The position numbers were made by a program, and so were the translations under genes. A model generated the notes under the pieces. That model did no database searches and was not told the DNA's origin. It worked only from the letters and a program-made list of their open reading frames with translations. Shown here in pieces: positions 42,606 to 53,541 of a stretch of DNA of 64,000 bases. This DNA comes from Rutpela maculata (taxonomy: Eukaryota > Arthropoda > Insecta > Coleoptera > Cerambycidae). The DNA lies in contig OW386291.2 of assembly GCA_936432065.2 (NCBI GenBank), forward strand, positions 20,003,821 to 20,067,820, in the 5' to 3' direction. Position 1 is the first letter of the stretch; each line of letters begins with the position of its first letter.

Positions 42606-44583
42606 ATGATTAAGACTAGATAAAACTAAGGATATACACAGAAGGAAATGTTGATCTTTAGCTTTGTTCATAACAATTTTCACAATGCGACCAATAGTTT
42701 ACGAAATATTTTCAAAAAATCGAAATAAGGAATCTATTTTTCAAGATGGCGACTACGGCTCACCTTTGATTTATCAGGACTTTTGATATAATCGTCACTA
42801 AGCGTCAATAGACAACGGTGCCAGATTTCATCTTTCGTATTCATTATTTTTAATTTTTCTTTGTTGACTGGGCTATAATGTAATAATCAATTAGTTATTC
42901 CTAAATAATACATGTTTGTATCAAAATTGATGTTGAAAGAAATTAAATGTTGCTTGTCTTACAAAATGTGAATGACTATTATTGTGTCAAGATGTCAGCC
43001 AACGACGTTCATATATTTAAATTTAAAATATATTAATTAATCCATTGCACTATAATAAAACATCGAACGGATTTACCTCTTAATATAAGAAATAATTACT
43101 TTCGTACAACTTTAAATTACCACAATTTTAAATTACGAACTGTTCTACCTGCATATCAATCAAATAAATGCCTTGTTCATTCTATATTTAAGTGAACTTA
43201 AATTGTTCTTCAATACCCATTTAAGAGGTTGCCGGTTAACTTATACGTTGCCTGTGTTTAAAAACAATCTTACGTACTACTGTTAAAGTCACTATATTTC
43301 TGTATAATCTGGAACAAAATATTATTTATTTTCCGTCGGAGACCGCATCTGATATTTTAAGGCTTAGCTTATTATCAAGTTTTTTCATCAGTTCCGTAAA
43401 CTGTTTATAAGAAACAGCAAAAAGTTCTCGTAATTAAATGCCTTTTACCATAAATATTAAAATACTTAATGAAATACTAAAGGAAAATCTCATAAAAGTT
43501 ATGCCAAAACAATAACTTCAAAATTTAATTTAAAAGAGCATACCAGGATAAGCTATGGAAAATGCCCCGCACCTATTTGGCTAAAATGGCGTCCAAGTGA
43601 TGCAGTTTATAGAGTATATTATAACGCAAAAAAAAAATATTACAACGTAAAAATTTAAACCCTCTACTACCCCTAAAAGGGTGGAAAAGAAATATAGCCT
43701 TAACTACTAGATTCGATTTCAAATTTGGCAAGAATGTTGCTTGCGTGGTGGTAAGTTATTAAAAATATATATGGTCGTTCTACGCCGATTCTAACTATAG
43801 GAAAAAAAATTAATGTTTTTTAATTATCAGAAGGGTGACTACCCTCCTTGGTACAATCACCATGTTGTGATATATTATGCCTTAACACTTCATGATTATC
43901 ATACTGAATTTTCAGATTTTTTGCTGTGGTGGAACAGTATGAAAATAAATTAAAAAATAAATAAATTTAAAATAAATTTATGTGGATAATTTTTATTTTT
44001 ATAATATAATGATGAAAATCTAATTCAAACAACTTTCTTAGAAAATAATCTGAGAAGTGTTTATACATCCAAACCCTTGAAAATGTCGACCGCTGTCACC
44101 ATAAATTTATGGTGGGCAATGAATTATTAAAGTATGGCCGTAGTATTCCTATGTAAACCCGCAGAACTATATTTTTTTATCATACTAACATAACAACAAT
44201 TAAATGATATAGCTAATATTTAACTAATATGGATGATTAAATCTCTCATTGCAAAGAAGTGAAAAAAGGGTGACGAAGACCGTTGTTAAGTGAAAAAATT
44301 CTACATAGAGTGGTACATATTAACACAACAGCCGTAATAGTCAAATGCATTACTCTTAAAGCATGGTCATATTTTCTTAGGTAAATTATCAAGTGAGGTT
44401 TTTCAGGTCAAAATTGTGCACGTTGTTAAGTAAAAAATTCTACATTAAATTCTACACTAAAAATAGGGAGACCAGGTTACACGTGGAAAACAACAACCGA
44501 GAGGATCATGAACAAATGGGAAAGGACCAAACATACTGGGAAAGAAAAGCGAGGGAAAAAATGAATTCCACAAAGTAATCGCA
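42606..44583. other. Non-coding intron sequence
   Basis: AT-rich and gene-free. A short duplicated motif, CGTTGTTAAGTGAAAAAATT and CGTTGTTAAGTAAAAAATT, is at 44282 and 44422. Confidence 0.45.
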
Positions 44584-45240
44584 GAACCAGAAACCGAGAA
44601 ATCAGAAGACTTAGAAGAAGATTTGTAGAAGCAGAAATACAAGAAGAGGAGCACAAACACTCCACATCATGACATAATGCGGCCACGCATTTTACAAATA
44701 CCTACAGAACCAGAAACGGAGGAATCAGAAGACTCAGAAGGAGAAGAAGAAAATCTGTAAAAGCAGAAACACAAAAATGAGAAGCATAAACATTAAATAT
44801 CACGAACACAATGCGGCAACGCATTTCACAAACACCTACACTGCCCATCCCCCACTCCTGTACCATGCGTCATGTGGCTCTCGCTGCTGACAACAAGCAT
44901 GACCCAAATCCAACCCAGTGTCGGAAACCGAGGAATCAGAAGATTCAGAAAAATAAGAAACACAAAAAGAGGAGCAAAAAATACTCCATATCACGACACA
45001 ACGCGGCAACATATTTCACAAAAAGACTCAGAAGAGACAGAAGTCCAGAACCAAAAACACAAAAAAGAGAACTTATGACACAATGCGGTAATGCATCTCA
45101 CAAATACACCTCCCATCCCACATTGTGGGATGGGCGCCGTGTGGCTCTCGCTGCTGACAACAAGCATGGCCCTAATCCAACCCAGCGTGAACGTAGCAGG
45201 CACAGCTGTATACCTGGGGTGGCAGCAATGCCTACCGCAC
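44584..45240 (+). repeat. Tandem array, units of about 125 and 80 bp
   Basis: About four A units contain GAACCAGAAACCGAGAAATC, AGAAGA-rich text, then ACAATGCGGCAACGCATTTC and ACAAACACCTACA. Two B units (44838-44922, 45110-45190) contain GTGGCTCTCGCTGCTGACAA, CAAGCATG and ATCCAACCCAG. The units alternate. The 145-codon frame spanning them is low-complexity and overlaps open frames on both strands; I do not accept it as a gene. Confidence 0.7.
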
Positions 45241-45338
45241 GCTGGTAAATCAATCAATCAATTCATAAAACTTGATTTTACAACAAAATAAATATAAAAC
45301 AAATTAACATAAAACAACTACGTATGTAAAATATCGGA

Positions 45339-46238
45339 TTAGTCATTATCACTATCTTCCTCAATAACTGGAGAAACGTCTTGGCAATAGAATATTGTTA
45401 GGATTGAAGCGGGCATAATAATTTTCGATAGAACTCGAGCATGAGATAAATAGTGTATGACAGCTGCAATATGAGAACAAGAGCCAGCCGTTCGAGATCC
45501 ATTTCGACGAAGAACAGTAGTGTCCTTTTGTAGCACTGGTTCCCGTTTGGTTTTGTTCATAATGAATGGGATACGTTTTTTTCTCATATGCCCAGACTTT
45601 ATATGTACCCGCAAAATATCAGGTGTTGTCTTTACGTATCCTATATTTATGGAGTTATCCGGATTAATTAATTCTACTAAATAACATACTCATTGTGATA
45701 ACTGATAAATACCCCCAAAGAAGAGTGTTTATATTATCATTTGCTTTTTGTTTCAAGCGTTCGATCACTTCCTCTTTAATATCAATATCACTGAACATCC
45801 TTTTTCCATATTAATTGTGCAAAAAACAAGCAACTGTGCATAACGATCCAATCTTTGGTAATAGTTTATCATCTATTTTATGGTTAAGTAATCTGAACTT
45901 CTGTTTTATTACGACATGTACTACTTCCACTGGCCATCTTATTTTGATGACGAGTCCCGATTGGTTTGTTTCATCCACAGCAAGTTGTAATCTATTACCT
46001 TTAAGTGGCGACATTAAATCTTTAAAATTCTTGTCTTCTAAATCTGAAACGACTCACGGAAACCACGGTCAACAATTATTACGTCCTCGGGCTTTAACAA
46101 CTTTGGTAACCCATTAGTATTCAACATGATTTGCTTCATTATAGTCGAATCATTCATGTTGGCGTTAAATATCATTATGTAACCATTAGTGGTGCATAAA
46201 GGTAACTTGATGACTTGATTAATCTCTGACTTGAGCAA
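45339..46238 (-). pseudogene. PIF/Harbinger (ISL2EU-like) DDE transposase, broken
   Basis: Minus-strand pieces in order: NGYIMIFNANMNDSTIMKQI, then LKPEDVIIVDRGFRES (46238-46038). Next come LKGNRLQLAVDETNQSG and a VEVVHVVIKQKFRLLNHK piece ending ACFLHN (46014-45811). After a degraded stretch, CSHIAAVIHYLSHARVLSKI ends the protein (45614-45339). The D in NDSTIM, D in VDRGFR and E in VEVVH match the DDE triad positions of DDE_Tnp_4 transposases. The CSHIAAVIHYLS motif is the SWIM-like C-terminal feature of ISL2EU elements. Frameshifts separate the pieces, and the N-terminal THAP/first-catalytic part is missing. Element ends were not found. Confidence 0.8.
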
Positions 46239-46254
46239 GGTAGTTCAGCCAGGA

Positions 46255-46715
46255 GATCTCTATACAGATTTCTCGAAAGTCTTCAATACAAGACTATAAA
46301 TATAGCGCTCAATATTCTGAGCAGCTGCGAGTTTTAAAACAAATCACTTATATTTTTCTCATTTTGCCTTAATCATGGAATATACTGTATGCTGTGGTTT
46401 TAAGTCGGTCGAGATTTAAGCGATCTCAGGTGTTCTCCAAAGGTCAATTCTGAGACTATTGTTGTTTAGCGTATTCACTAATGATGTTCTTGACACTTTG
46501 TTAGTTAAATGTTTGGTATGCTGATGATTTAAAAATCTAGTCTAGAATCACAAGTCAAACAGACTATCTTGCATTAAGAAAAATTTGAGTGTTATTAACG
46601 ATTGGTGCATCAACAACCTTCCTGCAAATATAACCAAATATAGTATAATATTGTCTTATACACAGAGAAATATAGACAACATTATTATTGTCAATGCAAT
46701 CATGTTCTAGTCCGA
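46255..46715 (+). pseudogene. LINE reverse transcriptase fragment, heavily decayed
   Basis: The plus strand reads LYTDFSKVFNTR (usual DFSKAFDT), then a region of stops, then SGVLQRSILRLLLFSVFTND (usual GVPQGSILGPLLF). It continues with a DDLKI stretch where YADD is expected, and DYLALRKNLSVINDWCINNL. These are RT motifs in correct order and spacing but with several stops and substitutions. No ends, ORF1 or endonuclease are visible. It lies directly upstream of the PIF/Harbinger relic on the opposite strand. Confidence 0.7.
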
Positions 46716-46930
46716 TTTATGATATTGGAATTATGTTTGACAAAAGAAATCCCTTTTATGAAAGAAATTATTTACATAACAGCAATAACCTAAAAGTGTT
46801 TTGGTTCTGTAATTTGCATCTGGAGTAGAAGAAAATTGAGTAATAGAAAAATTGAGATAAGACCAGATTTTTATGTTTGAAGTCCCAGGAACACGAAAAA
46901 GTGGTCTAAAAAAATATCTGTGTGTGTAAA

Positions 46931-47811
46931 CAGGCTGTCCAGCCAGGGCCCTCAGAATATCTCACTTAATATCGGTCGTGCAAAAAAATTGTTTCTACGA
47001 AAATTTTACCGATTTTTATTAGCTAAAAAATGGTTTAAAGACATTTGATATCCATGGCTTACTTTAATTTACTTTATTATTTATAATTGTGTTAATGTTT
47101 GATTTTAGTAAAGATTTGAAGAACTTACCGAATTTTTTAATCGTTTTATTTAGTCATACTTCTCCACGGCAAGTATGATGCTAGTTAAAAAAAATTTATT
47201 AGTTTAAAAAATGTTTTTATAATTACTTGCTTAGTTCCAATGAATAAATGTGGCATGTGATACATGGGCGCAGCCAGGGGGGGAACCATGCCCCCCCCCC
47301 CAAGCCGTCTTCCATGAGCCAAAAAATAAAGAAGCAGTACAAAGCAGTATCTAAACTATCCCTCGAAATAAATATTTTGTAATTAATGCCAATATTATCT
47401 AATAGAGGAATCTACATACACCAGACGAATTTTCTGGCTGCGCCACTGATGTGATATATAGTTGAAAAGGGAGAAAAATACTCTATTTAATGCCATTTCC
47501 CGCCCGTTTCAAAAATTTTTTAACGCGTTTTGAAAAAATTTAGATAAAACCGCGTTGAAATACTGTTTTGCAAAAAATTGTCGCCTTACAATTTTCGTCG
47601 TATCTCTTCAAATAACGGAGATATTTTGCTTAGACATATTCCGTATTTTCGATATTTTCCGTCATAACTGTTAAGTAGGCCATGGATTTCAAATGTCTTT
47701 AAAGCATTTTGTAGCTTATAAAAATCGGCACAATTTTCGTAGAAACAATTTTTTTGCACGACCGATATTTAGTGAGATATTCTCGAGGGCCCTGATAAAA
47801 TAAACAGCCTG
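46931..47811. mobile_element. 881-bp foldback element (CAGGCTGT ends)
   Basis: The left arm (46931-47065: CAGGCTGT, AATATCTCACTTAATATCGG, ACGAAAATTTTACCG) recurs inverted at 47677-47811 (CGACCGATATTTAGTGAGAT). Arms are about 135 bp. The interior carries an independent 186-bp hAT-type MITE. No coding capacity. Confidence 0.78.
47263..47448. mobile_element. hAT-type MITE with 8-bp target duplication
   Basis: Flanked by ATGTGATA at 47255-47262 and 47449-47456, an exact 8-bp duplication as produced by hAT transposases. The ends are CATGGGCGCAGCCAG and, inverted, CAGTGGCGCAGCCAG. A G run meets a C run just inside the left end. It resembles the inner termini of the hairpin at 1-620. Nested in the 881-bp foldback. 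Confidence 0.85.
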
Positions 47812-49169
47812 TATGTATGCACGTATGCTTGCATGTACGTATGATTGTATGTAGTCACGATACCACCAAAACTAGAGAATCGATTTTGATGAAATTTGGT
47901 ACAATGGTAATATTAGTACAGTCGATGAGATAAAAAGATTTTGATGCAGATCGGATGACATTGAGCGCCCTTTTGGCACATAGCCTTTGTCAATATTGTC
48001 TACGTAAGTAGATTTCAACAATAGTTGCCTTGGTTACAGCCCCAGGAAATGGTTTGTTTAGACGCGAATATAAAACCACAAATGAATGTTATGGGGACAC
48101 TCTCCATTTCGACTGCAAGCCAGAAGGTCGTTAAAATTATAGCTGATATTTGAACCATTCAAGTGTTTATTAGTTTTGAGATTTAACTTCTTTGGTGAAT
48201 TGTACCGAGTAGTTGAGAAGTTAACACCACCATGTCGTTTCTGAATAAAGTAGCATTTGTTGATGTAATACTAGCTACATTAAGTAAGTTAATAAGAAAG
48301 TTAAGTTCAAAGTTAGTGTTTAATATACCTATAATGGTATAGTTATACAGTCTGTTGAGGTTACAGCTGGTACCGAATAATTTGAGCTTGTAACCCATAA
48401 CAGTGCCTTCGTCCCTTTTGCTGCAGTTTTTGTAAGTACGTTTACCTTTCTTTGTGTATACCGGCAACTGAGAAAATTTCCGGACTACATTCCATTAACT
48501 TTCGTTTCACATTGTGGCCAAAGATGCCAATTTGGTGCGAGTGTTATGTGCGGGCATTTCGTTGTCTGATTAACCAGACAAGCTACATCCTTTTCGCGAG
48601 TGCTTCTCCCGTCTTTTAAAGACTGTTAATGAAATTTCTTATTTAATACCTGTAAATAATTTTCTGTGCGAAGCAAATTATATTTTTGTATGTATCTTGC
48701 AGCTTAACATGTTACTATGTATTTCATTGCCTATGTTATTAGCTTTATTTACGTTTAGAGTTATGTTTATATCAAAATTTGTTTATTAGAAAAAATGTTA
48801 TTTAAACTTTTCATTTAGTAATACTACGTTGGCCAACTAATAATTAAGTTATCTATCTTTTTGAAGTATTTACAGTAGTTTTTATGTATTGTGGCCTTCT
48901 GCCAATAATTACGGATTTATCATTGTAAGTTACCGTATATATTTACCTATTTTAGTATATGATAAATCTGTCCTGTACGTCTTTCATTCTGTTTGACCTT
49001 TGTAACTATAATCCAAGTATAGGTTTATTTACCCACCCCTGATTTGTCAATTGCTCGACCATACCTTTTATATTTACAATAAATTTTGTTATTGTTAATT
49101 AGTTATTTTTTTATTTCAAAAGTCTCTTAGTTTAATAAATAAATACCTATTATTTCTGCTTACATCATT
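47812..49169. other. Non-coding; possible LTR-like stretch
   Basis: No accepted gene. AATATAAAACCACAAATG (TATA-like) near 48069 followed by GACACTCTCCATTTCGACTG, and AATAAATTTTGTTATTG near 49078, could be the promoter and polyadenylation parts of a solo LTR. No second copy or matching ends were found. The 94-codon minus frame at 48183-48467 has no recognised domain. Confidence 0.3.
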
Positions 49170-50015
49170 GTTAAAAAATATTATTTTGGGTATTCAGCAG
49201 ATAACTTTCAAAGAAAACATTCGTTTCTTTCATATACCATTGGTGCATGTCTGACCAAAAAAGGAAGATCGACAAGACTCCCCCCTACGGTGACTTGTCG
49301 GCTTCTTTCATACACCTACCATATCTAATATTCAGCATGAAAAACAATAAAACAACCACTCTTTCTATATATTGATGATTCAAGTCTGATCATGCTAATA
49401 TATATAATATTAAGCATCTCTAGCCCCACCTAGAGGATACTATATCACAATCAAACGTTTATTACATTTTAAAGTCAAGAAAATACTAAAAAGCACAAAG
49501 AAAATAGTTATAAAATTTCGCTCACCGCATGCATGTCCAATAATTGAAGTATATATGTCCTTCTGACGAGTTCTAAAGAGAACGAAAAAGATTGTACAAT
49601 GTTTAAAGGAATTAATCCATCGATAATATGATATACTTCAATTATTGGACGTGCATGCGGTGAGCGAAATTTTATAACTATTTTCTTTGTGCTTTTTAGT
49701 ATTTTCTTGACTTTAAAATGTAATAAACGTTTGATTGTGATATAGTATCCTCTAGGTAGGGCTAGAGATGCTTAATATTATATATATTAGCATGATCAGA
49801 CTTGAATCATCAATATATAGAAAGAGTGGTTGTTTTATTGTTTTTCATGCTGAATATTAGATATGGTAGGTGTATGAAAGAAGCCGACAAGTCACCGTAG
49901 GGGGGAGTCTTGTCGATCTTCCTTTTTTGGTCAGACATGCACCAATGGTATATGAAAGAAACGAATGTTTTCTTTGAAAGTTATCTGCTGAATACCCAAA
50001 ATAATATTTTTTAAC
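49170..50015. repeat. Nearly perfect 846-bp palindrome, 385-bp arms
   Basis: The left arm 49170-49554 and right arm 49631-50015 are reverse complements with only about two mismatches seen by eye, around a 76-bp loop (49555-49630). Arm content includes CCCCCCTACGGTGACTTGTC and CGCTCACCGCATGCATGTCC. The outermost bases are GTTAAAAAATATTATTTTGG and the inverse. There is no coding capacity. The flanks carry a direct pair, AGTCTCTTAGTTTA at 49121 and AGTCTCTCAGTTTA at 50016. This is the least diverged of all inverted repeats in the window. Confidence 0.95.
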
Positions 50016-51019
50016 AGTCTCTCAGTTTATTTACGAATTTTACCTTTCCGGACTGGGATTTATTCTCTTTCTTTGAAGTGATAAGCTAGGTTTAAATTAA
50101 TAGATTCACTTCTGCTGTTTGTTTACCTTTATAATATAGTTTTTTTTTTTTAATAATCGGGTTATACTTTTTGTCTCTTTTTGGAGTCTTTAATATAAAG
50201 TAAACACAAAACCCGAAAATAATTGTGTTCTCTGTCCCTGTTATTAATAAAATTTAACCGTGCTTTTACATTTCACTCTAAACCTTTAAAATTATGTTCT
50301 CTATATCCGTTTACGCATACATACAAGCTTTCGTCAATGGATATGCAAATGATTCAGCAGTGCTTCGCACGCAAAATGTGCAGAGCACGACTAATTAACG
50401 TAATTTGCCGCTTTTTATTATTATTATTGGAGCAATTAAAGCAGCAGTCGGCTCGTAATTAACCTACATACAAAAGAAAATCGACTTTAAAAATACGAGA
50501 CCTCGGAGAGACGCCACCTGGATCCCGCTCGTTGGAATATTAAATCAACGCCTACACATCACCGTCGCGTCGAAGTCCCGCATAATATATTCGAAGCTTG
50601 AAAGATAGCTCGTAAGATGGGCCTGTATGGCTTCAGCCACAGGCTCTACTCACTTTTTTCACATAGTTATGATTTGACATCCAACGTAAAAACATTTCTT
50701 TCAAAAGAATGTGAGCAGATCTAAAGAGTTTTTTTATGCTAAATATGTTCTATATCGAAAAGTACGTATCTAATGAGATTGTGGGAAAAAAATCAGATGC
50801 CGAGTAAAATAAATGTCATACTTACCGGAGCGCGACGTGACAAAAAGCAAATCTAAAACGTGTTTATCTGCAGGTCTATCTGATTATTATTATGAAAATA
50901 TAAAAACGTATCAAAGTATTCAGATGAAAAATTAGATCGTTTATGTATATACAGTCAGGATTCTAGAGACGTTTATCCTTCAGTCCTAAGTACCTGTGAG
51001 ACATACGGCTGAAAAGTGT
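50016..51019. other. Intron; possible regulatory block at 50310-50640
   Basis: No gene. 50310-50460 contains ATATGCAAAT (octamer-like) and CGACTAATTAACGTAATT plus CGTAATTAAC (homeodomain-type cores) close together. 50500-50600 is markedly less AT-rich (GGATCCCGCTCGTTGG, CACCGTCGCGTCGAAGTCCC). No repeat partner is visible. An intronic enhancer is a hypothesis only. Confidence 0.35.
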
Positions 51020-51540
51020 TGTACTCGATGTAAAATTGTCAGCTGAATCCGAATCCGGAGGGCGCATAAAAATCGAGGATTGCCTTCAACCCTTAATCTG
51101 CGAATTTACCCGTATTTCGGAAAATGTGAAAAATTAATTTTTAAAATATAACTTGCATTTTCTCCCACAAAACATAAGCTAAAAATCTATTCTTTTTTTT
51201 AATTGTAGCCTACAGTACACTTAATGTAACAGTGTAGTCAAAACACACCTAATGTTCATAAAAATTTTAGAAAAAAATATCACGTGAACCTCTACACAGT
51301 TGGCGCATTGATAAATGTAGCCTAGGAGATTTTTTTTTATTTTAAGAAATTTTCATCACAACTTTAGAAACACGTAAATTATTATGTATTCATCTAACCT
51401 GTATAAATGATATTGTCTCTAAATATTATAGATATGAACGTGTTTATATCAGCTTAGTAAAATACATTACAATTAATAACTAGAAATTACTATAATTAGA
51501 ATAAGCTTATATCTTGAAAAATGCGAAGATTCACAACTAT

Positions 51541-52330
51541 GAAGAAGCCGATATAGTTATATTCTCCATACTAAAATTTTGTGTTTTGGAAGAGCAGCAA
51601 TAGTGGCACGTAACAGATACTTTTTTGCTGTCATTGTTTTTGTACAGCAAAATGAAAGTAAAGTTGTGGCTTCAAAAGTTCGATTCCTATTTTGTCTGCA
51701 ATAAAATAATTGAAGACGCAGCAACAGGCACTCATACCTCTCCTCCTTATTACGACCCTTTTTATGCCTACCTATGTACTTAGTGGGTGGGATAACACAA
51801 GCTAGACATTCAGAGAGGGAAAAAGGACAGAATTTAAGACGGCAACTGAAAATTGGGAAACACTTAATACTCTGGCAAAATATATACCTAAATGACATGG
51901 AGGATTGCAACGTCATGGAATTTATAAACACTGGCTCCATATTCTTCAAATGCCTGTATGGTCACTCATATTTCCACGCAAGCCTTAAAGAACTAAGGGC
52001 ATATTTATTTTTAAACTGCAAGAGCGATATAGAGTTTTACCACCTACTGAAGATATGTGCCTAAAGACTTCTTATTTGGAAGAAAACAGGTATAAAACTT
52101 CCAGATGTTCTTCAGTATGATTAAACATTGACAAAAGGTGTACTGATACCTACCATGTGCAAGAAACAATCGAAGCCATTCACTTCTAAGTAGTCGTTTG
52201 CAAGTGTAAGAATAATATTTGCAACAAGAGGTGTTTTTGCAAGAGATCTGGAGAACTGGTGTTGCATTATTATTGTGTTTGCTAAATGTACTGATGAAAA
52301 CTTATAATTATATTCATTTCTAATCATTAA
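51541..52330 (+). pseudogene. Unrecognised decayed coding region
   Basis: Plus-strand frames read EADIVIFSILKFCVLEEQQ, later MYLVGGITQARHSEREKGQ, YGHSYFHASLKELRAYLF and LNCKSDIEFYHLLKICA, with stops between them. Composition is less AT-rich than its surroundings and the long blocks look like former protein. An overlapping minus frame of 130 codons exists, so the strand is not certain. It could be the transposase of the surrounding inverted-repeat element. No motif allows a name. Confidence 0.3.
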
Positions 52331-52381
52331 TTGTAATGTATTTCGCTTAGCTGATATAAATACAAACCACTGCCCAAGGAA

Positions 52382-52952
52382 TCACTACTTCCACATCCAG
52401 ATTTTCTATCCAAGACTCTTCCAGGTCTCCCATTACCACCCCATCCCCACCGTAGTGGGGTTGGCTGAAGTTAAAAAAAATTGATGTGTTTTGTACACAA
52501 TCTAAATCACATTTTTACCCCATTTAATAATGTTGTGGCTGTGGTAATGAGGGTGGTAGTGGGGTAGCTGATGCCAAAAAATGTTTGAGATCTTGGCTTC
52601 TTGTACAAACACTAAATCCCAATTTTATAAACTCTTGTTTGCTTTACTAGTTTTCGTCCATTTACCCACATTTACCTCCCAACCCTTCAACGGAATAATA
52701 TCAATATATAATAATCTAATTATATAACGTGTAGATGTACTGTAGGTGTACCAAATTTCAAGTCAATCATGAACTATTCCAGAGTAATCGTGCGCCCAAA
52801 GAAAGTTACAGACAAGACGGACTGACTGGTTTTTTAAATTTTGTTCCAACTTACAATTTCAACGTTTGATGACATCCTAATCCTATTTGAACAAAATAAA
52901 TCCCATTTTTTTTATTGTTACTCTACTTCCATGATGTAGAAGTAATTAAACT
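52382..52952 (+). mobile_element. ACTTCCAC-ended repeat family, diverged copy
   Basis: Starts CACTACTTCCACATCCAG and ends with CTACTTCCATGATGTAGAAG. Internal landmarks are in the same order as the copy at 13830-14494: GTAGTGGGGTTGGCTGAAG, GTACCAAATTTCAAGTCAAT, GTTACAGACAAGACGG. It lies within the 2.5-kb inverted-repeat element and so inserted into it. Confidence 0.75.
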
Positions 52953-53541
52953 TAAGGAATTCTAAACAACTATATTAATAACTATATCTTTTAAACAAAA
53001 TTAAGCCGATAAAATCAAACACAGGAGTATTGTTTCTATTAATACAGTATCAGATAACTAAATCTAATGCAAAAGGGTGCCCGCATACGTCGGTTTCAAC
53101 TCGTAGCGCGCTCATTCGTAGGACTGCCAAATTTAAAAAAATCATATCTTCCGTTTCACTCAAAATATCAATATGAATCAATCACTAAAAATAATGTTGG
53201 TCTTTTCTTGTAATTTCGTACGATCTAGTTTTTGTCAATTTCCCAAAATAAAAAAAAACCTCGCGGGCTACATTTTTCAATGCACCGGCTGCGTAGAAGT
53301 TCAAAGTATTAGACGTGTTTTGACTACACTGTTGCATTAAATGCACTGTGTGCACAATTTGAAAAAAAAATAGATTTTTAGCTTATTTTTTGTGGAAGAA
53401 AAAGCAAGTTATATTTTAAAAATTCAATTTTTCACAATTTCCGAAATAAGGGTAAATTCGCGGATTAAGGGTTGAAGGCAATCCCCGATTTTTATACGCC
53501 CTCCGAATTCGGATTCAGCAGACAATTTTACATCGAGTACG

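Larger units (their letters stand above)
51020..53541. mobile_element. 2.5-kb element with 320-bp inverted termini
   Basis: GTACTCGATGTAAAATTGTC and GGAGGGCG followed by ACCCTTAATCTGCGAATTTA at the left (51020-51360) recur inverted at about 53235-53541. The interior contains open frames of unknown nature (51541-52330) and a full copy of the ACTTCCAC-ended family (52382-52952). If the frames are a dead transposase, I do not recognise its family. Confidence 0.65.

Noticed and set aside
44811..45248. 145-codon gene at 44811-45248
   Set aside because: It spans alternating tandem repeat units and overlaps other open frames on both strands; no domain is visible.
46238..46715. PIF/Harbinger relic and RT fragment as one gene
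   Set aside because: They lie on opposite strands and belong to unrelated protein families; adjacency is coincidental nesting.
48060..49100. Solo LTR between 48060 and 49100
   Set aside because: TATA-like and AATAAA signals are present, but no matching ends, duplication or second copy could be found.
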